In this document: one piece after another, positions 7,357-16,375 of the stretch | Position numbering within the stretch: the stretch's first letter is position 1 | How the letters are laid out: the number at the start of each line of letters is the position of its first letter | Origin: Ciceribacter sp. T2.26MG-112.2 | GTDB taxonomy: Bacteria > Pseudomonadota > Alphaproteobacteria > Rhizobiales > Rhizobiaceae | Direction: 5' to 3' | Assembly: GCF_900492205.1 (NCBI RefSeq) | Contig: NZ_UEYQ01000005.1 | Span: 124,001-188,000, forward strand | Length of the DNA: 64,000 nt | The notes under the pieces: generated by a model | Told to the model about the DNA's origin: nothing | The model's input: only the letters and a program-made list of their open reading frames with translations | Database searches by the model: none | Position numbers and translations under genes: made by a program

Positions 7357-9462
7357 TCAGGCCGCTCTTGAAGCGATCCGACCCGAGCCGGACGGGCCGT
7401 CGAGCCGGAAGCGGGACAAGGCATCGTTCAGCGTCTCGGTTTCGCCGAAGACCGAATGGACGGCCGCCGTCGTTTCCTCGACCATGGCGGCGTTCTGCTG
7501 GGTCACCTGGTCCATCTGGTTGACGGCGGTGTTGATCTCCTGCAAGCCGACCGACTGTTCCTGCGACGACGTGACCATGGCACGCACATTCTCGTTGATC
7601 GTCAGGACATGATCACCGATCTGCTTCAGAGCTTCGCCGGTGCGGGTGACGAGTGTCACGCCGGACTGGACATGCGCTTCCGAGCGTTCCAGCAGGGTCC
7701 TGATTTCCTTCGCCGCGGCGGCCGAGCGTTGGGCGAGTTCGCGCACTTCCTGAGCAACGACGGCAAATCCCTTGCCGGCTTCGCCGGCGCGGGCGGCTTC
7801 GACGCCGGCGTTGAGCGCCAGCAGGTTGGTCTGGAAGGCGATGTCGTTGATCACGCCGATGATCTGGCCGACCTGGTTGGACGAGGATTCGATCTCGCCC
7901 ATGGCGGAGACGGTGTCTTCGACGATCACTGCCGACCGGCCCGCGACAGCGGTCGCCTCGCCGACCATGCGGCTGATTTCTTCGGCGCGGCGGTGGGCTG
8001 CCTTGACCGTCGTGGTGATCTGATCGAGGGCGGCGGCGGTTTCCTCGAGCGAGGCTGCCTGTTGCTCGGTGCGGCGCGACAGGTCGTCGGTCGAGCCGCG
8101 GATTTCCGATGTGCCCTGCCGGATGTTGTCGGAGCTTTCGGCAATCGTGCCCAGTGCTCCCGCGAGTGTTTCCATCGATCGGTTGAAATCCTGCCGCAGG
8201 GTCTCGAGCGCGCCGGAGAACGGAACCTCGATGCGGAAGGAAAGGTCACCCTTCGCCAGGCTGTCCAGCCCGCGGGCCAGGGCGTCCACGGCGATTTGCA
8301 GCCGGTGTGCCTGTTCGGCCTTTTCGGCTTCGGTGCGCTCACGTTCCTGCTCGCTGGCCGACCGGTTGTCGTCGGCTTCGTGCTCGAGTTCGATATTGCG
8401 CAGGGCCGACTTGCGGAAAACGTCAACCGCATCCGCCATGGAGCCCAGTTCGTCGGCACGACCGGCATAGGGCACCTCGGTGTTGAGGTCGCCGCGGGCC
8501 AGGAGACCCATATAGTCGGTCATCCGCGCCAGCGGGCGATAGACCATCGGCTTGCTGATCAGGGCGATGGCACCGGCAATCAGCAGCATGAGGGCAAAGA
8601 CGCCCGCCGCCGCCCACAAGCCGGTGGAGGCGATTTCATTGTAACGGGCCCGATCGACCGCGACCACGGCGAGACCGATCGTGTTGTTGGAGAAGTCGCG
8701 GACCGGGAAGACGACGCCGGCAAGCGCGCCTTCGGTTTCCGGCATGGTCTCGAAGGTCGTGCGCTTGCCGAGCAGATCGTCGAGTTTGAAGACCTTCGCC
8801 GCGTCCATGCCGTTCGGCAAGGTGGAGCCGATCTGCTCCAGACCCTTCGTGCCGACCGCGAAGATGGCGGCGGGGTGACCGGTGCTCTGGGTGAATTTTT
8901 CGACGAAACCGCTGTGCAGGCTGAGGCCGAACTCGACGGAGCCGAGATGATTGCCGTCAAGGGCGATCGGTGCCAGACCGCGAATGCCGATGCCGGCCTC
9001 GCCGCCTTCCAGGCCGCTCAGGAGTTTCTTCTCGGAATTGACCTGAACGACCGTGGTGCGGAAGCTCGACAGGTCGTCGCCGAACTGCTCCGGCTTGTGG
9101 ACGCGCAGGAAGGCGATGGCCGGGGGCAGATGAAACTGGAACTGGCGAACGTCGTAGGTGCCCTTCAGGGCCTTGAAGGCGCCGGCGAATTCACCGGCAA
9201 GGGCGTCGCGGTCGCCGGCTGCCATGGCTTGCTTGACGCCCTTTTGTTCGGCGGTGAGCAGAGCCAGCATGGTCGCCGCGCGCTGCGATGCGGTCAGCTC
9301 GGATTGAAACTGCATTTCGACGCTTGCGAGCTTGTCCTCCATCGCCTGCGAGACAAAGCGGGTGCTGAGCGTCACCACCGTCCCGGCGACGGCGATCGCT
9401 GAAATGAGCGCGCCTCCGAAGAGGAGGGAATTGAACTTGGTGCTAATCTTGAGTTTCAACAT
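7357..9462 (-). CDS. Methyl-accepting chemotaxis protein with periplasmic sensor and two HAMP-like segments
   Basis: 701 residues. TM1 is about 11-33, the periplasmic Cache-like ligand domain about 35-280, and TM2 about 282-303. A HAMP domain follows at about 303-355, a second HAMP-like segment at about 385-430 ([17 protein letters not shown]), and then the signalling domain with the conserved hairpin tip around [18 protein letters not shown]. The C-terminus ends RIASRAA and has no NWETF-like pentapeptide for tethering CheR/CheB. Start ATG at 9462 has CCGGAG eight bases upstream; the longer frame to 9645 lacks support. No che genes are adjacent. The ligand is unknown. Confidence 0.9.
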   Translation of the reverse strand: MLKLKISTKFNSLLFGGALISAIAVAGTVVTLSTRFVSQAMEDKLASVEMQFQSELTASQRAATMLALLTAEQKGVKQAMAAGDRDALAGEFAGAFKALKGTYDVRQFQFHLPPAIAFLRVHKPEQFGDDLSSFRTTVVQVNSEKKLLSGLEGGEAGIGIRGLAPIALDGNHLGSVEFGLSLHSGFVEKFTQSTGHPAAIFAVGTKGLEQIGSTLPNGMDAAKVFKLDDLLGKRTTFETMPETEGALAGVVFPVRDFSNNTIGLAVVAVDRARYNEIASTGLWAAAGVFALMLLIAGAIALISKPMVYRPLARMTDYMGLLARGDLNTEVPYAGRADELGSMADAVDVFRKSALRNIELEHEADDNRSASEQERERTEAEKAEQAHRLQIAVDALARGLDSLAKGDLSFRIEVPFSGALETLRQDFNRSMETLAGALGTIAESSDNIRQGTSEIRGSTDDLSRRTEQQAASLEETAAALDQITTTVKAAHRRAEEISRMVGEATAVAGRSAVIVEDTVSAMGEIESSSNQVGQIIGVINDIAFQTNLLALNAGVEAARAGEAGKGFAVVAQEVRELAQRSAAAAKEIRTLLERSEAHVQSGVTLVTRTGEALKQIGDHVLTINENVRAMVTSSQEQSVGLQEINTAVNQMDQVTQQNAAMVEETTAAVHSVFGETETLNDALSRFRLDGPSGSGRIASRAA

Positions 9463-9650
9463 AAACGGCTCCGGAAAAGGACGGCCAGCGCGAACGGGCG
9501 ACGAATGCAGTTCTGGTCCAGGCGCAGCGTGCAGATGCAATGTTCGGCGACGCGAACAGTGATCCTGCCCCTGGTGCGGACAGCGATTAAGGGAAGCGGG
9601 CGTCATGCCCGAGCGCTGCATGATTCGCTGGAAAAATGGCGACACGGCAG

Positions 9651-9674
9651 CTCGTGCTAGATTTATGGCACGAG
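9651..9674. repeat. Inverted repeat upstream of the chemoreceptor gene
   Basis: CTCGTGC (9651-9657) and GCACGAG (9668-9674) are perfect 7-base arms with a 10-base AT-rich centre, about 190 bases upstream of the chemoreceptor ATG. The arm-centre-arm form resembles an operator for a dimeric regulator, but no cognate protein is adjacent. Confidence 0.3.
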
Positions 9675-9792
9675 TCGTCTTGAATAACTGTAAATATAGA
9701 TGAGGAAGCGCGTATCAACGCAAGTGCGTAGCAATGGAAGAGCGTAGCAATACAGGACGGCTTGGCCGGGAAAGACCTTGCGAGCCGCTGCC

Positions 9793-9824
9793 GGCCCCGT
9801 CCGGAACGCTTTCCGGACGGGGCC
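9793..9824 (-). terminator. Long perfect hairpin after the MFS transporter gene
   Basis: GGCCCCGTCCGGAA (9793-9806) and TTCCGGACGGGGCC (9811-9824) form a 14-bp perfect stem with a CGCT loop, 13 bases past the MFS stop. There is no T-tract, so termination may need Rho or the hairpin may protect the 3' end. Confidence 0.55.
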
Positions 9825-9836
9825 AATGCCGGGTCG

Positions 9837-11084
9837 TCAGACGGCGGGGTTCTGCTGGCGGAACAGCACACCACGCTCGCCGATCAGGACGAAGACGAGG
9901 CCGATCACCGAGACGATGAAGTATCCGGCGACCATCGGCAGGGCCGTGCCGTCATAGGCCTGGCCGATCGCAGCCCCGATCAGCGAGCCGCCGACGGTTC
10001 CCATGAAGCCCAGAACGGACGAGGCCGTGCCGGCGACATGGCCGAGCGGTTCCATGGCGAGCGAGTTGAAGTTCGAGCCGATCCAGCCGAACTGGAACAT
10101 GGCGAGCGAGAAGAACACCATGAACAGCAGGAAGGGCATGGGCTGCGGCCCGAGCACCTGTGCCACCAGCCAGACGAAGTTGATGGCGATGAAGCCGATC
10201 AGCGAGGCATGCGACAGGCGACGCATGCCGATCCGGCCGACCAGCCTAGCGTTGACGAAGGACGACAGCGCCATGAACAGCGCCACACCGGCAAAGGCGG
10301 CGGCAAACCATGCGCCGAGATCGTAGATCCCGACATAGACCTGCTGGGCGGAGTTGATGAAGCCAAATAGCGCGCCGAAGATGAAGGTGCTGGCGATCGT
10401 GTAGCAGAGCGCGATCCGGTTGGTGAGCACGATGCGAAAACCCTGGTAGATCGACGCGGCGGTGAACGGCCGGACGTCATCGGCCGTCAGTGTTTCCGGC
10501 AGGCGGGCATACATCCACAAGCCGACGACCATGGCCGACACCGCCATGAAGACGAAGATCCAGTGCCAGTGGCCCATGAACATGATGACCTGGCCCGTTC
10601 CCGGCGCGATCACCGGGATGACCATGAAGACCATCATGATGAGCGACATGACCTCCGCCATCTGCCGCCCGCCATAGACGTCGCGGACGATGGAGACGGT
10701 GATGACGCGGGTGGCGGCCGAGCCGATGCCCTGGATGAAGCGCAACAGGAGCAGGGCGCCGAAGGACGGGACGAGGACCACGGCAAGTGATGAAACGATG
10801 TAGATGGCAAGACCGAACAGCATGGGACGACGCCGGCCGAAGCGGTCTGCGATCGGGCCATAAAAGAGCTGTGCGACGCCGAAGCCGATCAGGTAGGCGG
10901 AGACGACATATTGGCGGTGGTTCTCGTTGACCACATTGAGTGCACTGCCTATCTGCTGAAGCCCCGGCAGCATGATGTCGATGGCGAGCGCGTTGAGCGA
11001 CATCAGGAAGGCCATCATGGCGATGAATTCGACCCGGCCCATGCCCCGCAAATTGGCGGGCGCCGGCTGTAACGATGTAGACAT
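9837..11084 (-). CDS. Bcr/CflA-family MFS multidrug efflux transporter
   Basis: 415 residues with 12 predicted membrane spans and both MFS loop signatures. The motif-A type loop GPIADRFGRRRPML lies between TM2 and TM3, and RFIQGIGSAATRVI lies around TM4. The N-terminal LNALAIDIMLPGLQQI resembles the ALxxDxxLPALP segment of Bcr/CflA drug:H+ antiporters, so proton-driven export of a small toxic compound is likely; the drug cannot be predicted. It is flanked by hairpins on both sides and appears monocistronic. Confidence 0.87.
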   Translation of the reverse strand: MSTSLQPAPANLRGMGRVEFIAMMAFLMSLNALAIDIMLPGLQQIGSALNVVNENHRQYVVSAYLIGFGVAQLFYGPIADRFGRRRPMLFGLAIYIVSSLAVVLVPSFGALLLLRFIQGIGSAATRVITVSIVRDVYGGRQMAEVMSLIMMVFMVIPVIAPGTGQVIMFMGHWHWIFVFMAVSAMVVGLWMYARLPETLTADDVRPFTAASIYQGFRIVLTNRIALCYTIASTFIFGALFGFINSAQQVYVGIYDLGAWFAAAFAGVALFMALSSFVNARLVGRIGMRRLSHASLIGFIAINFVWLVAQVLGPQPMPFLLFMVFFSLAMFQFGWIGSNFNSLAMEPLGHVAGTASSVLGFMGTVGGSLIGAAIGQAYDGTALPMVAGYFIVSVIGLVFVLIGERGVLFRQQNPAV

Positions 11085-11107
11085 GGCTCAATATCCAAAA
11101 CAGAGAT

Positions 11108-11132
11108 AAGGCGTTGCTTGGGGCAACGCCTT
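11108..11132 (-). terminator. Terminator after grxD
   Basis: AAGGCGTTGC (11108-11117), 5-base loop, GCAACGCCTT (11123-11132): a perfect 10-bp stem. On the minus strand it is followed by ATCTCTGTTTT, and it sits 47 bases past the grxD stop, just before the MFS gene. Confidence 0.7.
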
Positions 11133-11179
11133 GAAAAAGTTGATTGAATGACGAAATCCGCTAAAAGGCGGATGACGGG

Positions 11180-11512
11180 TCAGGCAGCGCCGCGAACGGC
11201 GACGCCCTGGTCCTCGAAATGCTTCTGCAATTCGCCGGCCTGGAACATCTCGCGGATGATGTCGCAACCGCCGACGAACTCGCCCTTGATGTAGAGCTGC
11301 GGAATGGTCGGCCAGTTGGAAAAGTCCTTGATGCCCTGGCGGATCTCGTCGTCGGCGAGCACGTTGATGCCCTTGTAGTCGACGCCCACGTAATCGAGGA
11401 TCTGGACGACCTGGCCGGAGAAGCCACACTGCGGGAACTGCGGCGTTCCCTTCATGAACAGCACCACGTCGTTGCTCTTCACTTCATTGGCGATAAATTC
11501 CTGGGCGCTCAT
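11180..11512 (-). CDS. grxD: Monothiol CGFS glutaredoxin (Grx4/GrxD)
   Basis: 110 residues with the signature CGFS (C29), the TVPQL-like [16 protein letters not shown] glutathione-binding segment and the GGCD motif. CGFS glutaredoxins bind a [2Fe-2S] cluster with glutathione and hand it to, or share it with, BolA proteins in iron-sulfur trafficking and iron sensing. Start ATG at 11512 has AAAGGAT upstream; the 14-residue extension of the frame is unlikely. It is the last gene of the minus-strand purL-bolA-basic protein-grxD run, so the BolA partner is encoded nearby. Confidence 0.95.
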   Translation of the reverse strand: MSAQEFIANEVKSNDVVLFMKGTPQFPQCGFSGQVVQILDYVGVDYKGINVLADDEIRQGIKDFSNWPTIPQLYIKGEFVGGCDIIREMFQAGELQKHFEDQGVAVRGAA

Positions 11513-11625
11513 GGGATATCCTTTCACATGCGGTTTCAAGGGCCGCTGTCTCAATTCTGCATTCTAAATAGCAAGCAGTCGCCGTCTTTGCCAGAGCGCA
11601 AATTCGCATGACTGGCCTGCGCGGC

Positions 11626-11853
11626 TCAGCGCGTCCGCTGGCGGCTGCGATTGGCCGCCGTGCGCCGGCGACTGACCTGCTTCTTCGCCGGCTTGCGCGG
11701 GCGGCTCGTCTTCCTGACGAAACGTCCGGTGGTGGCCGAGCGCGCCTGCCGCTTGCGGCGGCGCGTCGTGCCGCGGCCCGTGGTCTTCTTCAAAATTTCC
11801 TTGAGAACACCCTTTACGACGTTGTCGATCACTTCCTTGACGAGATCAGCCAT
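11626..11853 (-). CDS. Small highly basic hypothetical protein between bolA and grxD
   Basis: 75 residues. The first 25 form a mixed amphipathic helix (MADLVKEVIDNVVKGVLKEIL). The remainder is dominated by Arg, Lys, Thr and Ser, with runs such as TTRRRKRQARSA and RKPAKKQ, giving a very high predicted pI. I do not recognise a named family. The composition suggests nucleic-acid or other polyanion binding, comparable to histone-H1-like tails. The ATG at 11853 follows the bolA stop by 19 bases with GGGAAACGG upstream. The longer frame start at 11907 would overlap bolA. Co-transcription with bolA and grxD is likely. Confidence 0.65.
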   Translation of the reverse strand: MADLVKEVIDNVVKGVLKEILKKTTGRGTTRRRKRQARSATTGRFVRKTSRPRKPAKKQVSRRRTAANRSRQRTR

Positions 11854-11872
11854 CTGCCGTTTCCCTGGCGCT

Positions 11873-12106
11873 TCAGTCCGGAATGGAGGTCTGGAGGGCG
11901 AGCGCATGCAGTACGCCGCCCATATTGCCCTTCAGGGCGTCATAGACCATCTGGTGCTGCTGCACGCGCGACTTGCCACGAAAGGCCTCCGCCACAACTT
12001 CGGCCGCATAATGATCGCCGTCGCCGGCGAGGTCGCGGATGACCACCTTGGCGCCGGGAATACCCGCCTTGATCAGGTCTTCGATGTCACCGGGTTTCAT
12101 AGCCAT
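11873..12106 (-). CDS. bolA: BolA family protein
   Basis: 77 residues of the small KH-like BolA fold. It begins MAMKPGDIEDLIKAGIPGAKVVIRDL, has GDGDHYAAEVVAEAFRGKSRVQQHQMVYDAL in the middle and a conserved H in HALALQT. BolA proteins form [2Fe-2S] heterodimers with CGFS glutaredoxins and, in alphaproteobacteria, link Fe-S status to iron-responsive regulation. AGGAGA lies six bases ahead of the ATG at 12106; a second ATG follows two codons later. It lies 32 bases after purL and upstream of grxD on the same strand. Confidence 0.92.
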   Translation of the reverse strand: MAMKPGDIEDLIKAGIPGAKVVIRDLAGDGDHYAAEVVAEAFRGKSRVQQHQMVYDALKGNMGGVLHALALQTSIPD

Positions 12107-12138
12107 GTCTGCTTCTCCTGCGTATGCGAAGCACCGCC

Positions 12139-14361
12139 TCAGGCGATGCTGCCTTCCATGAAGCGAGGGAACCACGATTCATGCGCCGAGCGCAATTCCT
12201 CAATTGCGACGGGACGGGCGTCGCCCAGCACGACATTGTTACCGCCGGTGCGGCCGATCCACGGGCAGAAGACGCCTGCGGCTTCGGCGCGCATCTGGAC
12301 CGCATCGACATTGTCCTGGGTGACGGTCAGCACGTAACGGCCCTGGTCTTCGCCATAGAAGACGGCGATCGGATCAGCGTCGTTGAGCGCGTTGATGGTG
12401 GCGCCGATGCCCGAGGCCAGGGCCATTTCGGCGACGGCCAGCGCCAGGCCGCCCGACGAGCAGTCGTGGACCGCGGTGGCGAGACCGTCCTCGATCAGGC
12501 CGCGGACGAAGTCGCCCACTTTCTTTTCATGGACGAGATCGACATGCGGTGCCGGGCCGTCGGTGCGGCCGTGGATATCGCGCAGGTAGACCGACTGGCC
12601 GAGATGGCTGCCCCAGCCCGATGGTGCGCCGGCGAGAAGCACGGCCTCGCCCTGCGCGGCAAAGCGGATGCGGGCCATCTTGGCCCAGTCCTTCATGAGA
12701 CCGACGCCGGCAATGGTCGGGGTCGGCAGGATGGCCTGGCCGTTGGTCTCGTTATAGAGCGAGACATTGCCCGAGACGATCGGGAAGTCGAGCGCCTTGC
12801 AGGCCTCGCCGATGCCCTTGATTGCAAAGACCAGCTGGCCCATGATCTCCGGCTTTTCCGGATTGCCGAAATTGAGGTTGTCGGTGGCCGCCAGCGGCAG
12901 GGCGCCGGTCGCGGTGATGTTGCGCCAGCATTCGGCTACCGCCTGCTTGCCACCCTCGAACGGGTCGGCCTCGACATAGCGCGGCGTGACGTCGGACGAG
13001 AAGGCGAGCGCCTTTGTCGGATGGGTGTCGACGCGCACGACACCGGCATCGCCGCCGGGAAGCTGCAGCGAATTGCCCTGGATCAGCGTGTCGTACTGTT
13101 CATAAACCCAGCGGCGCGAAGAATTGTTCGGCGAACCGGCCAACTGAATGAGCGCATCGGCGACATCGACCTGCGGAACGTCGTTTTCGGCCAGCGGCGC
13201 CGGGGTCTTCGGCTCGACCCAGGGGCGGTCGTATTCCGGCGCCTGGTCGCCGAGATCCTTGATCGGCAGGTTGGCGACTTCCTCGCCCTGGTGGATGATG
13301 CGGAAGCGCAGGTCGTCGGTGGTGTGGCCGACGATGGCGAAGTCGAGGCCCCACTTGACGAAGATCGCCTTGGCGACTTCTTCTTTCGAGGGTTCAAGCA
13401 CCATGAGCATGCGCTCCTGGCTCTCCGACAGCATCATTTCATAGGCCGACATGCGTTCTTCGCGTACCGGCACCTTGTCGAGGTCGAGCTCGATGCCAAG
13501 GTCGCCCTTGGCGCCCATTTCCACCGCCGAGCAGGTAAGGCCGGCGGCTCCCATGTCCTGGATGGCGATGACGGCGCCGGTCTGCATCAGTTCGAGGCAG
13601 GCTTCCAGCAGGCACTTTTCGGTGAACGGGTCGCCGACCTGAACGGTCGGGCGCTTTTCCTCGATCTGCTCGTCGAATTCGGCCGATGCCATGGTCGCGC
13701 CGCCGACACCGTCGCGGCCGGTCTTGGCGCCGAGATAGACGACCGGCAGGCCGACGCCCTTGGCTTCCGACAGGAAGATGGCGTTCGACTTGGCGAGACC
13801 CGCGGCAAAGGCGTTGACCAGGATGTTGCCGTTGTAGCGCGGGTCGAACTCGACCTCGCCACCAACCGTCGGCACGCCGAAGGAATTGCCATAGCCGCCG
13901 ACGCCGGCAACGACCCCGGTGACGAGATGGCGGGTCTTCGGATGATCCGGCGCGCCGAAGCGCAGCGCGTTCATCGCGGCGATCGGACGGGCACCCATGG
14001 TGAAGACGTCGCGCAGGATGCCGCCGACGCCGGTCGCCGCGCCCTGGTAGGGCTCGATGTAGGACGGATGGTTGTGGCTCTCCATCTTGAACACGACGCA
14101 ATCGCCGTCGTCGATGTCGACCACACCGGCGTTTTCGCCGGGGCCCTGGATGACGCGCGGACCCTTGGTCGGCAGCGTCTTCAGCCATTTCTTCGACGAC
14201 TTGTAGGAGCAGTGCTCGTTCCACATGGCGGAAAAGATGCCGAGTTCGGTGAAGGTCGGTTCACGACCGATCAGGTCGAGGATCCGCTCGTACTCGTCAG
14301 GCTTCAGCCCGTGGGAAGCTACGAGTTCGGGGGTGATCTGGATCGTGTTGGGGATCGTCAT
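12139..14361 (-). CDS. purL: Phosphoribosylformylglycinamidine synthase subunit PurL
   Basis: The 740-residue small-type PurL is the ATP-dependent synthetase subunit that converts FGAR to FGAM using ammonia delivered by PurQ with PurS. Recognisable blocks are [14 protein letters not shown] near residue 47, KMESHNHPS near 91, the glycine-rich [27 protein letters not shown] near 265 and [15 protein letters not shown] near 640. purQ and purS lie 3-4 kb away on the same strand, separated by a MocR/DUF1127 pair, a deacylase and a lipoprotein. purL is first in the purL-bolA-grxD run. Confidence 0.97.
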   Translation of the reverse strand: MTIPNTIQITPELVASHGLKPDEYERILDLIGREPTFTELGIFSAMWNEHCSYKSSKKWLKTLPTKGPRVIQGPGENAGVVDIDDGDCVVFKMESHNHPSYIEPYQGAATGVGGILRDVFTMGARPIAAMNALRFGAPDHPKTRHLVTGVVAGVGGYGNSFGVPTVGGEVEFDPRYNGNILVNAFAAGLAKSNAIFLSEAKGVGLPVVYLGAKTGRDGVGGATMASAEFDEQIEEKRPTVQVGDPFTEKCLLEACLELMQTGAVIAIQDMGAAGLTCSAVEMGAKGDLGIELDLDKVPVREERMSAYEMMLSESQERMLMVLEPSKEEVAKAIFVKWGLDFAIVGHTTDDLRFRIIHQGEEVANLPIKDLGDQAPEYDRPWVEPKTPAPLAENDVPQVDVADALIQLAGSPNNSSRRWVYEQYDTLIQGNSLQLPGGDAGVVRVDTHPTKALAFSSDVTPRYVEADPFEGGKQAVAECWRNITATGALPLAATDNLNFGNPEKPEIMGQLVFAIKGIGEACKALDFPIVSGNVSLYNETNGQAILPTPTIAGVGLMKDWAKMARIRFAAQGEAVLLAGAPSGWGSHLGQSVYLRDIHGRTDGPAPHVDLVHEKKVGDFVRGLIEDGLATAVHDCSSGGLALAVAEMALASGIGATINALNDADPIAVFYGEDQGRYVLTVTQDNVDAVQMRAEAAGVFCPWIGRTGGNNVVLGDARPVAIEELRSAHESWFPRFMEGSIA

Positions 14362-14507
14362 CGCTGGTCCTGGATAGCCTGCCGGAAATCGGGGTTTGGG
14401 CGCTTCTTAGCGCATGTGGGGCAATGGTGCGACAGGAAAAATGCGGGCGGCACCCGCGCAGTGCCAATCCCTTGCAGTGAGGCCGCGCCGCCCGACCGCC
14501 GGTTCGC

Positions 14508-15929
14508 TCAAGCGATGCTGTCGTAGCCGGCGCTGCCGTTTTCCAGAAGGCGTCGCAGAATGGCGAAACCGGCGCGGACCTCATCGCGCTGTTGCGGCGA
14601 CGAGAAGCTGATGCGGGCACGATGCAGCACCTTTTCCGAGCGCCCGGCCTTGAACTCGTCCTCATCGTCGATCAGCACGCCTTCGGTGAGGGCCGCATTC
14701 TTGAAGGTACCCGACAGCCAGGGCTCGGGAAGCGCCAGCCACAGGAACGGGACGGCGGGGTGGGAAACGAAGTCGAAACCGGAAAGATAGTCCCGCGCCA
14801 ACGTCTCGCGTGCCGCGATTTCTTCGGCGCAAAGGGTTCGAATGCGAGGGGCGTCGCCCGACAGCACGAGGCGCGCGCAGAGCTCGGCGAGAAGGAAGGG
14901 CATGCCGCCGGTCATCATCTTGTGGGCGATGCGTACCCGCTGGGCAAAATGCGGCGGGCAAGCGACCCATCCGCCGCGCACGCCGGCCGCAACCGATTTG
15001 GACAGGCCGCCGACCATGAAGGTGCGCTCGGGGGCCAGTTTCGCGAGAGGCGGCAGCGGCTGCGGCGACATGGCGCCGTAAAGGTCATCCTCGATCAGCC
15101 AGACGCTGTAGCGGCGGGCGATATCGACGATCGCGATGCGCCGATCGAGGGGCAGGGTGGCCAAGGTCGGGTTCTGCGCCGACGACATGAGGAAGGCGAC
15201 CTTGGGATGTTGCTGGGCGCAGACGCGTTCGAAATCCTCGGGGATCACCCCGTGACCGTCGCTGTCGACGAGGATGGTGCGGCGTCCGGCAAGGCCTGCG
15301 GCGCGGCTCACCTGGGAATAGGTGTGGTGCTCGAACACGACCTTGTCGCCCGGTGACGTCACGGCGGCGATGACCGCCATGATGCCGGCATGGGCGCCGA
15401 GCGTGGGAACGATGTCGCGCGGTGACGGCGCCCAGTCGCCCTTGCTCAGCCAGCGGGCGCCGGCGGCGAACCAGTGATCGGGGAAACTGCGCGTGTAGCT
15501 GGCGATGTCAGTCGGATGTTCGCGAAGGATCGCCGCGATATGCGTCTGCAGATAGGCCCCTTGGCCGACGTCCGGTGCGGCCGTGCTGTCGAAGCGGATC
15601 TTGCCCGGTGGTGGCGTGATCGGCCGGGTGCCGACGAGGGCAGCCGTCACCGGATCGAGATTGGCCTCAGGCGCGACATGATGGGTGTCGCGCACGAAGG
15701 TGCCGCGTCCCACCTCGCCGCTGACCAGACCCCTTTCGTGGACCAATGCATAGGCGCGGCTCACCGTGCCAATGGTGATGCCGAGATCATAGGCCAGGTT
15801 GCGCTGCGGTGGGAGCTTGGCCCCCGCCGGCAGCGCGCCGCCGGTGATTGCCGTTTCGATCTGGTCGGCGAGCCGGACATAGATCGGGCCATTGCCTTGC
15901 TGGAGGTCGGGGAGCCAATTTGTCATCAT
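14508..15929 (-). CDS. MocR-family transcriptional regulator (GntR winged helix fused to aminotransferase domain)
   Basis: 473 residues from the ATG at 15929. Residues about 10-80 are a GntR winged helix (PIYVRLADQIETAITGG, then LPPQRNLAYDLGITIGTVSRAYALV). The rest is a class I aminotransferase-like domain with the PLP lysine in GGLSKSVAAG. PdxR-type members control vitamin B6 synthesis and others control amine metabolism; the ligand here is unknown. A TTGACC-17-TATTGC promoter places the transcript start at about 15929, so the mRNA may be leaderless. The upstream in-frame ATG at 15944 lies between the -35 and -10 boxes. The gene is divergent from a DUF1127 gene, with repeated sites between them. 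Confidence 0.88.
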   Translation of the reverse strand: MMTNWLPDLQQGNGPIYVRLADQIETAITGGALPAGAKLPPQRNLAYDLGITIGTVSRAYALVHERGLVSGEVGRGTFVRDTHHVAPEANLDPVTAALVGTRPITPPPGKIRFDSTAAPDVGQGAYLQTHIAAILREHPTDIASYTRSFPDHWFAAGARWLSKGDWAPSPRDIVPTLGAHAGIMAVIAAVTSPGDKVVFEHHTYSQVSRAAGLAGRRTILVDSDGHGVIPEDFERVCAQQHPKVAFLMSSAQNPTLATLPLDRRIAIVDIARRYSVWLIEDDLYGAMSPQPLPPLAKLAPERTFMVGGLSKSVAAGVRGGWVACPPHFAQRVRIAHKMMTGGMPFLLAELCARLVLSGDAPRIRTLCAEEIAARETLARDYLSGFDFVSHPAVPFLWLALPEPWLSGTFKNAALTEGVLIDDEDEFKAGRSEKVLHRARISFSSPQQRDEVRAGFAILRRLLENGSAGYDSIA

Positions 15930-15964
15930 GACAATGCAATACATTGTCTCGAAAGAACGGTCAA
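15930..15964 (-). promoter_or_regulatory. Promoter and overlapping palindrome of the MocR gene
   Basis: On the minus strand TTGACC occupies 15964-15959 and TATTGC 15941-15936, spaced 17 bases. GACAATG (15930-15936) and CATTGTC (15942-15948) form a 7-base inverted repeat centred on the -10 box. A regulator bound there would block its own transcription, so autorepression by the MocR protein is likely. Confidence 0.5.
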
Positions 15965-16048
15965 TATAAGTCGATTGTATCGAATTAAGCTACAAAATGG
16001 GCCCCAATGTGATGGATTCAGCGCGCTACATCAGATCAATTGATACAA
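15930..16048. repeat. Cluster of ACAATG/CATTGT half-sites between MocR and DUF1127 genes
   Basis: Half-sites occur as ACAATG (15931-15936), CATTGT (15942-15947), ATTGTATC (15974-15981) and its inverse GATACAAT (16041-16048), with a weaker CCAATGTG at 16004-16011. The 8-base inverted pair is 59 bases apart, which suits DNA looping by a dimeric or multi-site regulator. MocR proteins are known to bind repeated sites in the intergenic region shared with a divergent target. Confidence 0.45.
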
Positions 16049-16287
16049 TGTACCCGGACGGTTTCGTTCGCGAGAGTTTGTTTCGTTCCTCCGGCGACCT
16101 ATTGGCCCCGGCGGAGCGGCCGGCGACATTTCTTGCGCGCCTGTGGCTGATCCTGCGCCATTGGCGAATGAAACGGGCAGGTCGGATGGCCCTCCATGAA
16201 CTGACCGACGATCAGTTGCGCGACATCGGTGTCACCCGCGTGCAGGCCGAGCAGGAAGTGCAGAAGTCGCGGCTATTGATGCTGTGA
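15997..16287 (+). CDS. DUF1127 (YjiS-like) domain protein
   Basis: Up to 96 residues. The C-terminal half matches the DUF1127 domain: MKRAGRMALHELTDDQLRDIGVTRVQAEQEV, with the invariant L-x-D-x-x-L-x-D-I-G pattern. DUF1127 proteins are small Arg-rich polypeptides; in Agrobacterium members have been linked to RNA turnover and phosphate-related physiology. The first 45 residues are variable. Starts at 15997, 16012 and 16048 are all in frame and none has a clear Shine-Dalgarno. If the ATTGTATC/GATACAAT pair is an operator, the start at 16048 would put both arms upstream. The gene is probably controlled by the divergent MocR protein. Confidence 0.75.
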   Translation: MGPNVMDSARYIRSIDTMYPDGFVRESLFRSSGDLLAPAERPATFLARLWLILRHWRMKRAGRMALHELTDDQLRDIGVTRVQAEQEVQKSRLLML

Positions 16288-16375
16288 ACGGACACCCGAT
16301 CCATGGCGGAGACCGGCAGTATCGGTCAAAGGACCAATCGGGAGTTTCCTCAACTGCGGTCAGTGCGAAAAGCCG

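Larger units (their letters stand above)
9463..9836. other. 374-base non-coding interval between chemoreceptor and MFS genes
   Basis: No convincing reading frame. It contains the chemoreceptor upstream region with an inverted repeat, and the strong hairpin that ends the MFS gene. I could not identify a reliable sigma-54 or sigma-28 promoter; one TGGCAC at 9665-9670 has the wrong spacing to a downstream TTG for sigma-54. Confidence 0.55.

Noticed and set aside
9665-9680. Sigma-54 promoter upstream of the chemoreceptor
   Set aside because: TGGCAC is present but the next TTG lies eight bases later rather than five, and it lies on the opposite strand to the chemoreceptor gene.
12124-14526. Plus-strand frame of 800 codons opposite purL
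   Set aside because: Antisense shadow of a well-conserved purL; high GC content makes long antisense frames common.
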